A stretch of DNA of 64,000 bases from JAJDZL01 sp965220665 (GCA_965220665.1 CBDCQQ010000005.1:682001-746000), one strand, 5' to 3'. Numbered from the stretch's first letter, positions 52,621 through 61,594 are shown. The notes: generated from the sequence alone by a model not told the origin. A program made the numbers and translations.

Positions 52621-53224
52621 TCTGTTTTGTCTCGAAAACAAACGAAACAAGTTTGCCAAAGGGCTTCCTATAGCATTCGACATAGTTCGGCAGAGAATGC
52701 CGAAAAGCAACCCAGCCGTAGGAATATTGCGGGAGCATGTCATTGTCGGTTTTCTGGAATCTGAATTTGGAAAAGCCAATGTTTCAGTGCCTGAAGATGG
52801 TACCAAGCGGGGCTATGACGTTGTCCTATGCGGCGAGAAGCTTTCAATAAAAACCAAAACAGGGGCAGGCGGATTCAAGGTACTGTGGACTGTGGATACG
52901 GATTATGTTCAGCGAGAATTAGATCAGGGATACTCGCCCGATTACGATTTGTTGCTGGTGCAAATAGAATGGGGAAAGAAGGCGGATAGCGTTTTTTACA
53001 TAACATCAGATGTGCAACACGACGTTCTAAACGGGATTGGCCAAGATTATTATCTTTCTTCGGCAACCGGTACAAACAATAGGGGCATTGAGGTGCGAAG
53101 TGGTGCGGTAACTAAATTGAGAAATCATCAGGATACGATTTCCATGCCTGTTGATTGGAGAATTGAAAATGCTGACTATCCGAAGCCATGGGATGAATGG
53201 GTAACTTATTGGGGGAAAATTTGA
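52601..53224 (+). CDS. ThaI-like type II restriction endonuclease
   Basis: A 207-residue protein from a GTG at 52601. The probable PD-(D/E)xK core is RGYDVVLCGEKLSIKTKTG (Asp, then K-x-K). Next come FKVLWTVDTDYVQRELDQGYSPDYDLLLVQIEWGKK, then TGTNNRGIEVRSGAVTKLRNH and a tryptophan-rich end (PWDEWVTYWGKI). This pattern matches my memory of the ThaI family, whose prototype cuts CGCG; no search was possible. Coupled to the methyltransferase by overlap. The frame is intact, so the system may be active even though its transposase is broken. Confidence 0.8.
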   Translation: MNHCLLDLFCLENKRNKFAKGLPIAFDIVRQRMPKSNPAVGILREHVIVGFLESEFGKANVSVPEDGTKRGYDVVLCGEKLSIKTKTGAGGFKVLWTVDTDYVQRELDQGYSPDYDLLLVQIEWGKKADSVFYITSDVQHDVLNGIGQDYYLSSATGTNNRGIEVRSGAVTKLRNHQDTISMPVDWRIENADYPKPWDEWVTYWGKI

Positions 53225-53382
53225 AGGAAAAAACAACTGAACAGAAACCGGTAATCAAGGTACTTCACCGGTCCTATCAGCCATCAGCGAAGCAACTCAG
53301 AGATGACGTATCAATACCCGTCAAGCCGGAGCGGCTTGCTGAACTGGTTATGCGGGATGTCTCGATCAGGGAAGTTAAGTAA
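53221..53382 (+). CDS. Small protein downstream of the ThaI-like endonuclease
   Basis: About 53 residues: (M)KEKTTEQKPVIKVLHRSYQPSAKQLRDDVSIPVKPERLAELVMRDVSIREVK. The likely start is a TTG at 53221 that overlaps the endonuclease stop (TTGA) and follows a strong Shine-Dalgarno GGGGGA at 53211-53216; an ATG at 53197 is an alternative. The VLHRSYQPS-x-x-L-x-x-D pattern recurs in small hypothetical proteins of other genomes. Function unknown; it could be a regulator or inhibitor of the R-M pair (speculation). It lies inside the transposon. Confidence 0.65.
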   Translation: MKEKTTEQKPVIKVLHRSYQPSAKQLRDDVSIPVKPERLAELVMRDVSIREVK

Positions 53383-53451
53383 TTTCAAGAAGTTAAGATG
53401 ACTGTTTGCTTCCACTGAAATGATGGATTGTGACTTTTGAATGTAATTCCC

Positions 53452-54203
53452 TTTACAAACGTGTAGAGTTGAATTAACCTCCTCGGTAACTCGACGGGAA
53501 ATGGTGCAGGGTGATTGACGCGTTTCGCTGATTCTGCAGGAAATGCCCAAATGCTCTTGGTAAATTCCAAAAACTCTTCTCTGCTGATCGTGGAAGTTTT
53601 GTTCTTTGCTTCACGGTTATATTTCCCTTTAGAAAAGACAAGAATGTATTCATGCGTGTCTCTCAAAACTGGATTTGATGCGGATCTCCAACTTCCCCAT
53701 GCACAAGACGTTCCAGCACTGGCAGACTTGTCCCAAATAATCTCTCCACGCATTAAGAATCCATTTTCAGTCATTTGATTGGAGATCTTTGCATTGATCG
53801 GAATGTACGGCTTACGTCCCAAATTGGCGATGTTAACGCACGCCCGGCCACCTGGAACAAGGACTCTGTATACTTCTTTCCAGACAGAATTCAACAGTTC
53901 AAAATACTCACCTTGAGAAAGGTCATCGTCATACGCCTTGCCGACGTTATACGGCGGTGACGTTACCATCAGATGTATGCAATTGTCGGGCAACTCATGC
54001 ATGTTGGTGCTTGAGTGGTTAAAGATTTTGTTGATTAGAGTCGCGCTACATTCGTTTTCCTGTTCTGACTGTGAGTTGCTTACTTCTCGTACGCTGTTAT
54101 AGATATTACGCTCATAGAACCCACTTGAGTCGTGACTGATGCGGCTTGATGTTCCAAAAGTCTGCATCGTGGATTTACGCGTCTGGTTATGTGCTGATAC
54201 CAT
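53452..54203 (-). pseudogene. 5' part of a DNA methyltransferase gene split by the R-M transposon
   Basis: About 250 residues matching the transposon-borne methyltransferase from its start (FGTSSRISHDSSGFYERN) through motif IV (TSPPYNVGK) to VELPRRLIQLYT. The coding sequence then meets the target-site copy and the inverted repeat of the IS1595-type element; the reading frame runs into the transposon to a stop at 53385. Motif I and the C-terminus lie on the far side at 50516-50677. No cognate endonuclease gene is adjacent, so before disruption it may have been a solitary methyltransferase. Confidence 0.9.
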
Positions 54204-54389
54204 TGGTAACCGATTTGGAGTTAAAAAATTGCGTTTACATCGATAGTTTAGCGGAGAAATTTTAAGATGTTAATGGACCGATCAATCACTCGCCTAGACC
54301 ATGAATGTTTCAATAGTACTGAATTACCGCCCATTGATTTGTTTCCTGTCATTGGAATCTATCACTCAAACATAGGATTGCCTGAATCA

Positions 54390-54941
54390 CTAATTTCGAA
54401 CTAACCGCGTATTTATTGAATCAGGCGCAACAATTTTCATGATGGTACGCCCACGACTCTTCGCCGCCGTGGCTTCAAGCAATCTTCGATCAATTAGGTA
54501 TTTGACATCCTTATATACACTGGAATAGTTTCGACTCTGCTTTTTGGCCAAACTGTAGATCGAGATGCCAGGGTCGTCGATGGTCAAGCGCATAATTTGC
54601 TTTCTTCTTTTACTAAGTCGAGCAACCGTGGACGATACTGGGTACTGACAGTCACCTACACACCAAAGCCCCCATATCGCATCATAAGTTTCTAAAGGCT
54701 TTTGATCTAACGGTTGGTTAAAGCTGAACTCGCATCGAATTATCGGCCAATTCCTGATAAACCGATCTTTTCCGTATTCCTTCAAAATGAATTTCATGGG
54801 TAAATGCCGAAACGCAGTTGCAACACTTTTTTTGTGTCTTTCTACATCTCGCAAGTATCCACGAAACTGTCGGTATGTCGGTGCTCCCGACCAAAACGCC
54901 TGTCTCAAAATTTCTATTTTGTCCATACTTAATTTGTTCAA
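54390..54941 (-). CDS. Winged-helix protein, probable antitoxin partner of the nucleotidyltransferase
   Basis: A 183-residue protein (TTG at 54941 coupled to the upstream stop, or ATG at 54926). The C-terminal third has a winged-helix pattern (LTIDDPGISIYSLAKKQSRNYSSVYKDVKYLIDRRLLEATAA), like the HVO_A0114-type DNA-binding domain. The N-terminal half contains RQAFWSGAPTYRQFRGYLRDVERHKKSV and is not recognised. It overlaps the nucleotidyltransferase gene by four bases as second gene. By position and DNA-binding domain it is a candidate antitoxin and autorepressor. Confidence 0.7.
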   Translation of the reverse strand: MNKLSMDKIEILRQAFWSGAPTYRQFRGYLRDVERHKKSVATAFRHLPMKFILKEYGKDRFIRNWPIIRCEFSFNQPLDQKPLETYDAIWGLWCVGDCQYPVSSTVARLSKRRKQIMRLTIDDPGISIYSLAKKQSRNYSSVYKDVKYLIDRRLLEATAAKSRGRTIMKIVAPDSINTRLVRN

Positions 54942-55660
54942 GGGGTACTCAATTCATGGAGAATTGCATCAAAATATCGCTTTGCATCATAAGCTGTTAA
55001 TTTGTGAAAATGAGGTAACGTTTCCAGTAGCTCAAATTCATCAATTAGTTCATTCCACGGCATCCGAGAAATTCCCCGAATTAAGCCGTCAACGGGAAAA
55101 TTCGCACCGTGACCATTTATGCGCTCAACAAACTGATGAATCGATTCTTGTTGACTATCCAACACATACAGATCGAAAATATCCCGTGCATTTTGCCGAC
55201 CACCTTGTAAATGGTCCTGTCCAACGGTGCTGACAGAATGTCCAGTTCCTGCAATGGTACGCAGTTTACGGTGATAAAGCCCATCAATAACTTCTGTACG
55301 CACGTTATCGACGACTGCCACATCAAACATATCTGCAAACAAATCTTCAATCACGCTGACTTTAATTCTTTGTCCATTAATTTGAGCCCAACCATGAAAT
55401 TGAGTGACAAATCGACCACTGGAAATTCGAGTAACGTCAAATAACGGTATACCTAAATTGCTAAGCTGCTTTTCAATAATGGCAGGATCAAAGTTGTCAG
55501 GCAGGAAAAAATCCAAATCCCAGCTTATTCGATGATTGAGGTAGTAACGAGCCAATGCTGTCCCACCGGCCAAAATTATCTGCGAAAAAACCGAGTCCTC
55601 ACTGTTCATAATTCTTGTGAGAATCTCGTCCTGAGCCTTATATATTTCATAAATTGTCAT
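54938..55660 (-). CDS. AbiEii-like nucleotidyltransferase (probable toxin)
   Basis: A 240-residue nucleotidyltransferase-fold protein. The core motif is LAGGTALARYYLNHRISWDLDFFLPD: G-G, then D-x-D, as in AbiEii/MenA-type toxins. A third acidic strand follows near GQRIKVSVIEDLFADMFD, and RDIFDLYVL resembles the R-D-x-x-D-L block of the family. In other systems such proteins block translation by modifying tRNA or similar targets. It is first in a two-gene operon, ahead of the winged-helix gene; in classical AbiE the antitoxin gene comes first. Confidence 0.78.
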   Translation of the reverse strand: MTIYEIYKAQDEILTRIMNSEDSVFSQIILAGGTALARYYLNHRISWDLDFFLPDNFDPAIIEKQLSNLGIPLFDVTRISSGRFVTQFHGWAQINGQRIKVSVIEDLFADMFDVAVVDNVRTEVIDGLYHRKLRTIAGTGHSVSTVGQDHLQGGRQNARDIFDLYVLDSQQESIHQFVERINGHGANFPVDGLIRGISRMPWNELIDEFELLETLPHFHKLTAYDAKRYFDAILHELSTP

Positions 55661-55680
55661 ATATGGTATTTTATGAAATA
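55643..55680. promoter_or_regulatory. Inverted repeat overlapping the start of the nucleotidyltransferase gene
   Basis: Perfect 11-bp arms TATTTCATAAA (55643-55653) and TTTATGAAATA (55670-55680) straddle the start codon at 55658-55660. It is a good candidate operator for autoregulation of the toxin-antitoxin pair. Confidence 0.65.
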
Positions 55681-55906
55681 AAGTTTCAGTATTTTGCTTG
55701 TTTCTTTATTTTTAAATTGATTACATGAATCTTTGCTTGATTCTGGTGGCGATCGACCATACCCCGGTTCGGCTCAAAGCTCAATTACATGCAGACGCAT
55801 GTCAAAAAAGTACCTTTTGGCGCAAAGAGTAGCATAATTTGTCAGTATCGCCTGACTCTGAATAATTAGAGTAATCTCCGATTCAAACGTATCAAGGTAA
55901 TTTGAA

Positions 55907-57088
55907 ATGCCTAATCCAAACCCTAGTTTCACCCAAGCCGAGTACGATGACCGTATCAGGAAAACCCGCATCGCGATGGAGCAAATGGGTGTTGAACTTC
56001 TCATTACCGTTGACCCATCAAATATGGCATGGCTCACAGGTTACGATGGCTGGTCTTTTTACACCCCACAATGTGTGCTGCTGACACTGTCCGACGGACC
56101 AATCTGGTACGGCCGTGCCATGGATGCAAAAGGCGCGCATCGCACAGTGCATATGCCTGATTCAAGCGTACTCTTCTATACGGATGATTACGTCATGACC
56201 CCAGACCGACACGCAATGGATATGCTCTCTCAGATCATTGTTGACCGCGGTTGGGGAAGTCTGCGGGTCGGCGTCGAAATGGATAACTATTACTTCTCCG
56301 CTGCAACTTTGGCCTCCTTACAAGCCGGATTGCTCAATGCAACTTTCATCGATGCCAATACACTGGTCAACTGGCAACGCACTGTGAAATCGGAACAGGA
56401 ACTGATTTACATGAAGCGGGCCGGCCGGATCGTTGAAGAGATGCACAAAAAGATCCTTGAGATTATTGAGCCTGGCATGCGCAAGAATGAATTGATTGCA
56501 GAAATTTACCACACCGCGATGATGGGGGCGGATGGCCATGGTGGCGACTACCCAGCCATTGTTCCCATGGTTCCGTCTGGCCCGGATGCTGCAGCTGCTC
56601 ACCTGACCTGGAATGACTTGCCACTCAAGCGGGATGAAGGTACGTTTTTTGAGATTGCCGGCTGTCACCGACGCTATCACTGCCCACTTTGCAGGACAAT
56701 ATACCTCGGCAATCCGCCCGATAAGTTTCTCAACACCGAAAAAGCGGTGCTGGATGGAATGGCGGCGGGTCTCGAAGCAGCCAAGCCTGGCAATCTGGCA
56801 CAGGACATCATCATCGCATTCAACAAGGCACTGAGCAAACATGGCATCAGCAAAGATGGCAGGTCTGGCTACCCGATAGGAATCAGCTATCCGCCCGACT
56901 GGGGTGAGCGGACAATCAGTCTGCGACTTGGAGACACCAGTGAACTCAAAGAAAACATGACGTTTCATTTCATGACTGCTATCTGGGGGGATGATTGGGG
57001 ATTTGAGATTACCGAGAGTTTTGTGGTTAAAGACAACGGTCCGGAACTCCTTGCGAATTATCCGCGTCAACTCTTCGTCAAAAATTAA
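55907..57088 (+). CDS. doeA: Ectoine hydrolase (M24 creatinase-like)
   Basis: Opens the ectoine ring to N-acetyl-diaminobutyrate, the first step of ectoine breakdown. The creatinase-fold sequence closely follows DoeA/EutD: DPSNMAWLTGYDGWSFYTPQCV, VGVEMDNYYFSAATLASL, IEPGMRKNELIAEIYHTAM, GDYPAIVPMVPSGPDAAAAHLTWND, FFEIAGCHRRYHCPLCRTIYLG and GYPIGISYPPDWGERT. Full metal ligands of metallopeptidases are not conserved, as expected. No doeB (deacetylase) is adjacent, so the pathway is incomplete here or encoded elsewhere. Confidence 0.92.
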   Translation: MPNPNPSFTQAEYDDRIRKTRIAMEQMGVELLITVDPSNMAWLTGYDGWSFYTPQCVLLTLSDGPIWYGRAMDAKGAHRTVHMPDSSVLFYTDDYVMTPDRHAMDMLSQIIVDRGWGSLRVGVEMDNYYFSAATLASLQAGLLNATFIDANTLVNWQRTVKSEQELIYMKRAGRIVEEMHKKILEIIEPGMRKNELIAEIYHTAMMGADGHGGDYPAIVPMVPSGPDAAAAHLTWNDLPLKRDEGTFFEIAGCHRRYHCPLCRTIYLGNPPDKFLNTEKAVLDGMAAGLEAAKPGNLAQDIIIAFNKALSKHGISKDGRSGYPIGISYPPDWGERTISLRLGDTSELKENMTFHFMTAIWGDDWGFEITESFVVKDNGPELLANYPRQLFVKN

Positions 57089-57111
57089 TGATTCAAGCCG
57101 AGAGAAACTCT

Positions 57112-57747
57112 ATGTCCAGTTCAAAAATTCAGCTATTCACCTGGGGGACACCCAACGGAAGAAAAATTTCAATCGCGCTTGAGGAAATGAACATTCCCTA
57201 CGATGTTCATGAGATCAACATTGGCAAAGGCGAACAGTTCGATGAATCATTTTTGGTAACCAGTCCGGCAAATAAGATTCCCGCCATTATTGATCCTGAG
57301 GGGGATGACGGCAAATCGCTGCCAATTTTTGAGTCAGGCGCAATTCTCATTCATCTTGCACAGAAGACCGGCCAATTCTGGAGTACAGTTCCGAGTAGAC
57401 AGTCTGTCATTCTGCAGTGGCTGATGTGGCAGATTGGAAATTTCGGACCGGGTCTTGGACAGTTGCATCACTTTCGTAAATTTGCAAAGACCAAAGTTCC
57501 CTACGCCATTGATCGTTTTGATGGGATAGCAGATCAGGTCTACAAGGTCCTCGACAGGCGATTGGCGACAGTAGAATTCGTTGCAGAAGATTACTCAATT
57601 GCGGATATGGCAATTTATCCCTGGGCTGCGCGATTTGAGTGGCAGTCAATTGATCTCGCGACTTACCCAAACGTAAAGCGGTGGTTTGATGTACTCTCCG
57701 AGCGACCAGCTGTGCGAAGAGGCATGAGTGTGCCATTTCTGAACTAA
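57112..57747 (+). CDS. Glutathione S-transferase, Nu-class (YfcG/YghU-like)
   Basis: Cytosolic GST-fold protein. The thioredoxin-like N-terminal domain has FTWGTPNGRKISIALEEM (T-P-N-G replaces the Cys/Ser of other classes), then SPANKIPAIIDPEG and LPIFESGAILIHLAQKTG. A helical C-terminal domain follows. Such Nu-class enzymes show disulfide reductase activity with glutathione. Start ATG at 57112 has a GAGAGA upstream; an ATG at 57088 overlapping the doeA stop is also possible. Confidence 0.9.
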   Translation: MSSSKIQLFTWGTPNGRKISIALEEMNIPYDVHEINIGKGEQFDESFLVTSPANKIPAIIDPEGDDGKSLPIFESGAILIHLAQKTGQFWSTVPSRQSVILQWLMWQIGNFGPGLGQLHHFRKFAKTKVPYAIDRFDGIADQVYKVLDRRLATVEFVAEDYSIADMAIYPWAARFEWQSIDLATYPNVKRWFDVLSERPAVRRGMSVPFLN

Positions 57748-57765
57748 TTTAATAGACTTGCGGAC

Positions 57766-58653
57766 GTGGGGGTCGAAAGCACCAGTATTGTCCTGTTTGG
57801 GTCGCTCAGTCAATTTACCCACATCACCCTCAAGTACCTGATTCGCCAAAATCTTCCACTGCGGGCGATCGTTTTAGCTGGGTACTCACCTTCGGATGAC
57901 CACCCGTCTGTCACAAAATCTCCTATATTTCGTACCGGTTCGCACCCGATAGTTGAACTCGCCAATGGCAACAACGTACCGATTTGTTATTTTGTTGGCG
58001 ATGACGCCCAATTGATTGCTTTCCTTCAATTTCATTCGGCATCCATTTTTTTGTTATCGTGCTATCCGAAAAAACTGCCACAGTCGATCATTCGACTGTC
58101 AGCCCGCTGCATAAACATCCATCCTTCAAAACTGCCAAAATACAGAGGAGCGGATCCGATTTTTTGGCAGTTACGTTCGGGAGAGACCGAAACGGGTGTT
58201 ACGATTCACGAAGTAACAAACTCTATCGATGCTGGAGCAATCTTGTGGTTTACACCGGTTATTTACCCCGCAGGTGCGAGATTGAAGACAATTCAATTGA
58301 TTCTGCTGAAAGAAGCTATCGCCGGTTTGGAACAACTTCTGATTACTCCTGAGGAAGACTGGCGCGCTCAACCACAATTTCACTCAAACTCCAGCTGGCA
58401 ACCAGTTCCCTGTAGGGAAGACTACACAATTAATTATGATTTCAACGCTCAATCGGCATTCAATTTTGTCTGCGCCTACTCCGAGTCAAATTCTCCTATC
58501 GCAGTTAATGATGGGAACGCAGTTTATCACGTAAAAGATGCAGTTCAAATCATTCCGATCAACGTCCCTCTTGGGTCAATCAATGCTTCAGAATGCATAT
58601 CAATACATTTTGCAGACGGAACAGTCATTTTTTTGTTAAATGACAAGGAGTAG
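57766..58653 (+). CDS. Formyltransferase-fold protein (methionyl-tRNA formyltransferase-like)
   Basis: Protein of 295 residues from a GTG, related to folate-dependent formyltransferases. The catalytic region INIHPSKLPKYRGADPIFWQLRSGETETGVTIHEVTNSIDAGAIL has the N-x-H-x-S-x-L-P-x-Y-R-G motif with Asn, His, and the D-A-G Asp. The C-terminal domain is short and unlike Fmt, so it is probably not the main initiator tRNA formyltransferase; an amino-sugar or metabolite formyltransferase is possible. Substrate unknown. Confidence 0.83.
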   Translation: MGVESTSIVLFGSLSQFTHITLKYLIRQNLPLRAIVLAGYSPSDDHPSVTKSPIFRTGSHPIVELANGNNVPICYFVGDDAQLIAFLQFHSASIFLLSCYPKKLPQSIIRLSARCINIHPSKLPKYRGADPIFWQLRSGETETGVTIHEVTNSIDAGAILWFTPVIYPAGARLKTIQLILLKEAIAGLEQLLITPEEDWRAQPQFHSNSSWQPVPCREDYTINYDFNAQSAFNFVCAYSESNSPIAVNDGNAVYHVKDAVQIIPINVPLGSINASECISIHFADGTVIFLLNDKE

Positions 58654-58725
58654 TTCAAGTAAAATTTTTAAGATAAATTCCGCCATGTGAACTTTCAGTG
58701 TTGAGTTTTTGCACCCGCATTTCAA

Positions 58726-60075
58726 ATGCCACGCAAACATAACCCAAATCTACCCCGGGGGTACAGACACAGTCAGTCGTACAGTTTACCCTCAACACAG
58801 CCCATCTATGCCAGATCATCCGATCGAATAGACCCCCGACCGCTGTCTCGAATCATTCTGGCCTGGATTCCAAAATTAATTCTGGCAGGTGTGGTTTTGC
58901 TGGGATTTTCGTTATACCCCGAGTCCCGACTGGAAACCAGCCGTGACTTTGGTGAGGTATGGGGAATTCAAAAACACCACTTGTCAAATTCGATTTCAGA
59001 GGAAATATTCGCCAACGAGTTTCCAAGTATCGTCACCATTAATAGTGACCAATTGAATTTTGATGCAATTGTTCATTACAACATCAACCCTGACCTGAAT
59101 TCGTTTATTGACGATACCATCGCTCGCTATGGTCCGGATTACGCAGCGGTTGTCGTCCTGCAACCGCACACAGGCCGAATTCTGGCAATGTCAAGTTTTG
59201 TCAAAGACAACAGCCTGAATCATAACCTGGCGGTGCATTCTGGTTTTCCGGCAGCCTCACTGTTCAAAATTGTCACTGCCGCTGCGGCAATTGATACCGG
59301 GGTTGCCCGACCGGGATCAATTTATCAATACAACGGAAAGAATTCATCGCTGTACAAATCCAACGTACTGCGGCACAAGACCAACAAATGGACCAGAAAC
59401 ACCTCACTTAGTCAAGCATTTGCATTATCGATCAACACTGTTTTCGGCAGAATCGGCGTTTATGATGTTGGGGCGGAAACTCTAAAGACCTATGCAGATG
59501 TTTTCGGTTTCAACCGTCCTGTACCAGTTGACTTCTCCATTGCATCGAGCAAAACCGGGTTTCATTCTGGTGACGATTGGTCGATAGCGGAAGCGGCTTC
59601 AGGCTATACGTTGGATACAACCATCTCTCCTGTTCATGCAGCGATGTTGGCATCTGTGATTGCGAACGACGGGGTGCTGGTTGAACCCAGTCTGATTGAC
59701 TTTGCAGTAGATACCTCCGGCCCTCTGCTCTACAAGTCTGAACCAGACTCTGCTCGGGTGTTCGATAAAAAGACTTCAGATGAATTGCGAGTTCTGATGA
59801 GAGCCACAGTAAAAAAGGGTTCAGCAAAGAAGCATTTCAGAACATTCTTTAGAGGGCCCTATGTCAACCTGGATGTCGGTGGAAAAACCGGATCACTGAC
59901 GGGTTACGACCCAAAGGGTAAAACAGAGTGGTTTGTTGGCTACGGTGACTCAGGCAAAGACAAAGTTGCTATTGCGGCAGTGGTGGTGAACAAAGAAAAG
60001 TGGTACATCAAGCCTGCGAGGCTTGCCCGCTTCGTTCTCGAAGAATACTTCAAACATGAAACTGCACAGGGCTAA
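58726..60075 (+). CDS. Penicillin-binding protein transpeptidase
   Basis: Periplasmic D,D-transpeptidase anchored by one membrane segment (ILAWIPKLILAGVVLLGFSL). The penicillin-binding motifs are S-x-x-K in FPAASLFKIV, S-x-N in FALSINTVFG and K-T-G in DVGGKTGSLTGY. No glycosyltransferase or PASTA domain is present and there is no classical dimerisation domain. It is shorter (449 residues) than FtsI or PBP2, so it is likely an accessory enzyme of peptidoglycan crosslinking. Confidence 0.9.
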   Translation: MPRKHNPNLPRGYRHSQSYSLPSTQPIYARSSDRIDPRPLSRIILAWIPKLILAGVVLLGFSLYPESRLETSRDFGEVWGIQKHHLSNSISEEIFANEFPSIVTINSDQLNFDAIVHYNINPDLNSFIDDTIARYGPDYAAVVVLQPHTGRILAMSSFVKDNSLNHNLAVHSGFPAASLFKIVTAAAAIDTGVARPGSIYQYNGKNSSLYKSNVLRHKTNKWTRNTSLSQAFALSINTVFGRIGVYDVGAETLKTYADVFGFNRPVPVDFSIASSKTGFHSGDDWSIAEAASGYTLDTTISPVHAAMLASVIANDGVLVEPSLIDFAVDTSGPLLYKSEPDSARVFDKKTSDELRVLMRATVKKGSAKKHFRTFFRGPYVNLDVGGKTGSLTGYDPKGKTEWFVGYGDSGKDKVAIAAVVVNKEKWYIKPARLARFVLEEYFKHETAQG

Positions 60076-60211
60076 CAATTTAACCGATGCGAGAAAGTTT
60101 CATTCCAACTCCCGCATCAACAATACGTCAGGATGTTTCATATTTCTGAATTAATTTCCGATTAGAACTTAGTAACAGAGCGATTTAAGTGCATCCACTT
60201 TTGATACAAAA

Positions 60212-61090
60212 ATGAAGCAATATCTGGATGCTGTGCGCCACGTGCTTGAACACGGCCGACGCAAGGAAAATCGCACTGGCGTTGATACCCTGTCAACGTT
60301 TAACTACAACTACCAAATTGACCTTCGCGATGGATTTCCTCTGCTGACCACAAAGGAAATTTCCTGGAAGAACATCGTCATTGAGAATTTGTGGTTTTTG
60401 TCCGGAAACACCAATATCGGGCTGCTTCGCAAACATGGTTGTAAGTTTTGGGACCCTTGGGCAGACGAGGATGGCAATGTGCCAAGCGCCTATGGAAACT
60501 TCTGGCGATCATTTCCAATGCCTGAAGGTGTAAACGGTAAGTCCAATGACCAAATCATCTGGATCCTTGATCAGATCAAGAAAAATCCGATGAGTCGTCG
60601 ACATGTCGTTTCAGCATGGGCACCTTCCAACGCGCAGAACAGCTATCTGCCACCATGCCACGCATTTTGGGTGATGAATGTTCAGTTCGATGAAAATGAT
60701 GAACCTATATTGTGTCTGCATCTGACACAACGCAGTGCAGATATCGCCCTTGGTGTTCCATACAACATTGCCGGCTACGCACTGATTCTTGAACTTTTTT
60801 CTCACTTGACCGGTATCCGTGCTGGGGTTTTTGGACATACGCTTGTAGACGCACATGTATACACCTGCAAACCTGACGGTTCAGATAGCAAATATGATCA
60901 TGTACCAGGTTTGCTTGAGCAGCTCAAGCGAGTACCTCGCAAACTGCCGCAAATCAAGATTTCCGATTCGATTAAATCGCTGGATGATATTGAGGATGTA
61001 CTGGATGCATCCACCAAGCAAATTCTGGACATTTTTCAGATTTCCAACTACAGTCCCTACGAGGCGATCAAATTTCGCGTGGCGGTTTGA
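60212..61090 (+). CDS. thyA: Thymidylate synthase
   Basis: Methylates dUMP to dTMP with methylene-tetrahydrofolate. The sequence begins MKQYLDAVRHVLEHGRRKENRTGVDTLSTF; the catalytic Cys is in YLPPCHAFW, followed by LHLTQRSADIALGVPYNIAGYALI and the HVYTCK segment. It has a moderately longer small domain than E. coli ThyA (292 versus 264 residues). folA follows 13 bases later, so both folate-cycle genes are likely co-transcribed. Confidence 0.96.
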   Translation: MKQYLDAVRHVLEHGRRKENRTGVDTLSTFNYNYQIDLRDGFPLLTTKEISWKNIVIENLWFLSGNTNIGLLRKHGCKFWDPWADEDGNVPSAYGNFWRSFPMPEGVNGKSNDQIIWILDQIKKNPMSRRHVVSAWAPSNAQNSYLPPCHAFWVMNVQFDENDEPILCLHLTQRSADIALGVPYNIAGYALILELFSHLTGIRAGVFGHTLVDAHVYTCKPDGSDSKYDHVPGLLEQLKRVPRKLPQIKISDSIKSLDDIEDVLDASTKQILDIFQISNYSPYEAIKFRVAV

Positions 61091-61103
61091 CCGATAAGTC
61101 CCG

Positions 61104-61586
61104 GTGAAACATAAAGCCAGGATTATCGTAGCCATGACTGCCGATGGGGTGATTGGATTAAACGGCAAAATTCCCTGGCACTACTCCGCCGATTTACGCC
61201 GCTTCAAGCAGTTGACACTCAATTCCACTGTAATCATGGGACGGAAGACTTGGGAGTCGCTGCCTATAAAACCTTTGCCAGAGCGACAGAATATCGTCGT
61301 TACGAGCACCAGTCATCCCAATAGTGAGCACTATTCAGATTTGGCACAGGCACTGAAAAACGCGCAAAACGAAGATGTCTGGATTATCGGTGGGGCTGCA
61401 CTTTATCGTGAGGCCATCAATTACTGTACCGTCCTAGACATCACTTATGTCCCGGACAGAATAAATGACGAGTCAGCGATCCGATTTCCAAAAATCGACT
61501 GGTCCCGCTGGATCGCTGGCCCCAAGATTCAATTTCAAGAGAATGAACACCTGTTTCGTCAACAGTTTACACTTCGACAAATTTAA
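61104..61586 (+). CDS. folA: Dihydrofolate reductase
   Basis: Regenerates tetrahydrofolate after ThyA. The start is a GTG. RIIVAMTADGVIGLNGKIPWHYSADLRRFKQLT holds the substrate-site residues, VIMGRKTWESL the NADPH site and VWIIGGAALYREAI the second glycine motif. Length 160 residues is standard. It lies between thyA and a PcaD-like gene (eight-base gap). Confidence 0.95.
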   Translation: MKHKARIIVAMTADGVIGLNGKIPWHYSADLRRFKQLTLNSTVIMGRKTWESLPIKPLPERQNIVVTSTSHPNSEHYSDLAQALKNAQNEDVWIIGGAALYREAINYCTVLDITYVPDRINDESAIRFPKIDWSRWIAGPKIQFQENEHLFRQQFTLRQI

Positions 61587-61594
61587 ACGCCGAC

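Larger units (their letters stand above)
50678..53451. mobile_element. IS1595-type transposon carrying a restriction-modification module
   Basis: A 2774-bp element. Terminal inverted repeats of about 27 bp lie at 50678-50704 and 53425-53451; they share CAAAAGTCACAATCC exactly and about 20 of 27 positions overall. The flanking 8-mers TTTGCAAA (50670-50677) and TTTACAAA (53452-53459) fit the 8-bp target duplication of the IS1595 family with one later change. Contents in order: decayed transposase, DNA methyltransferase, ThaI-like endonuclease, small gene, all on the plus strand. Passenger genes are known in this IS family. The element interrupts a methyltransferase gene of the same type as its own. 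Confidence 0.85.
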
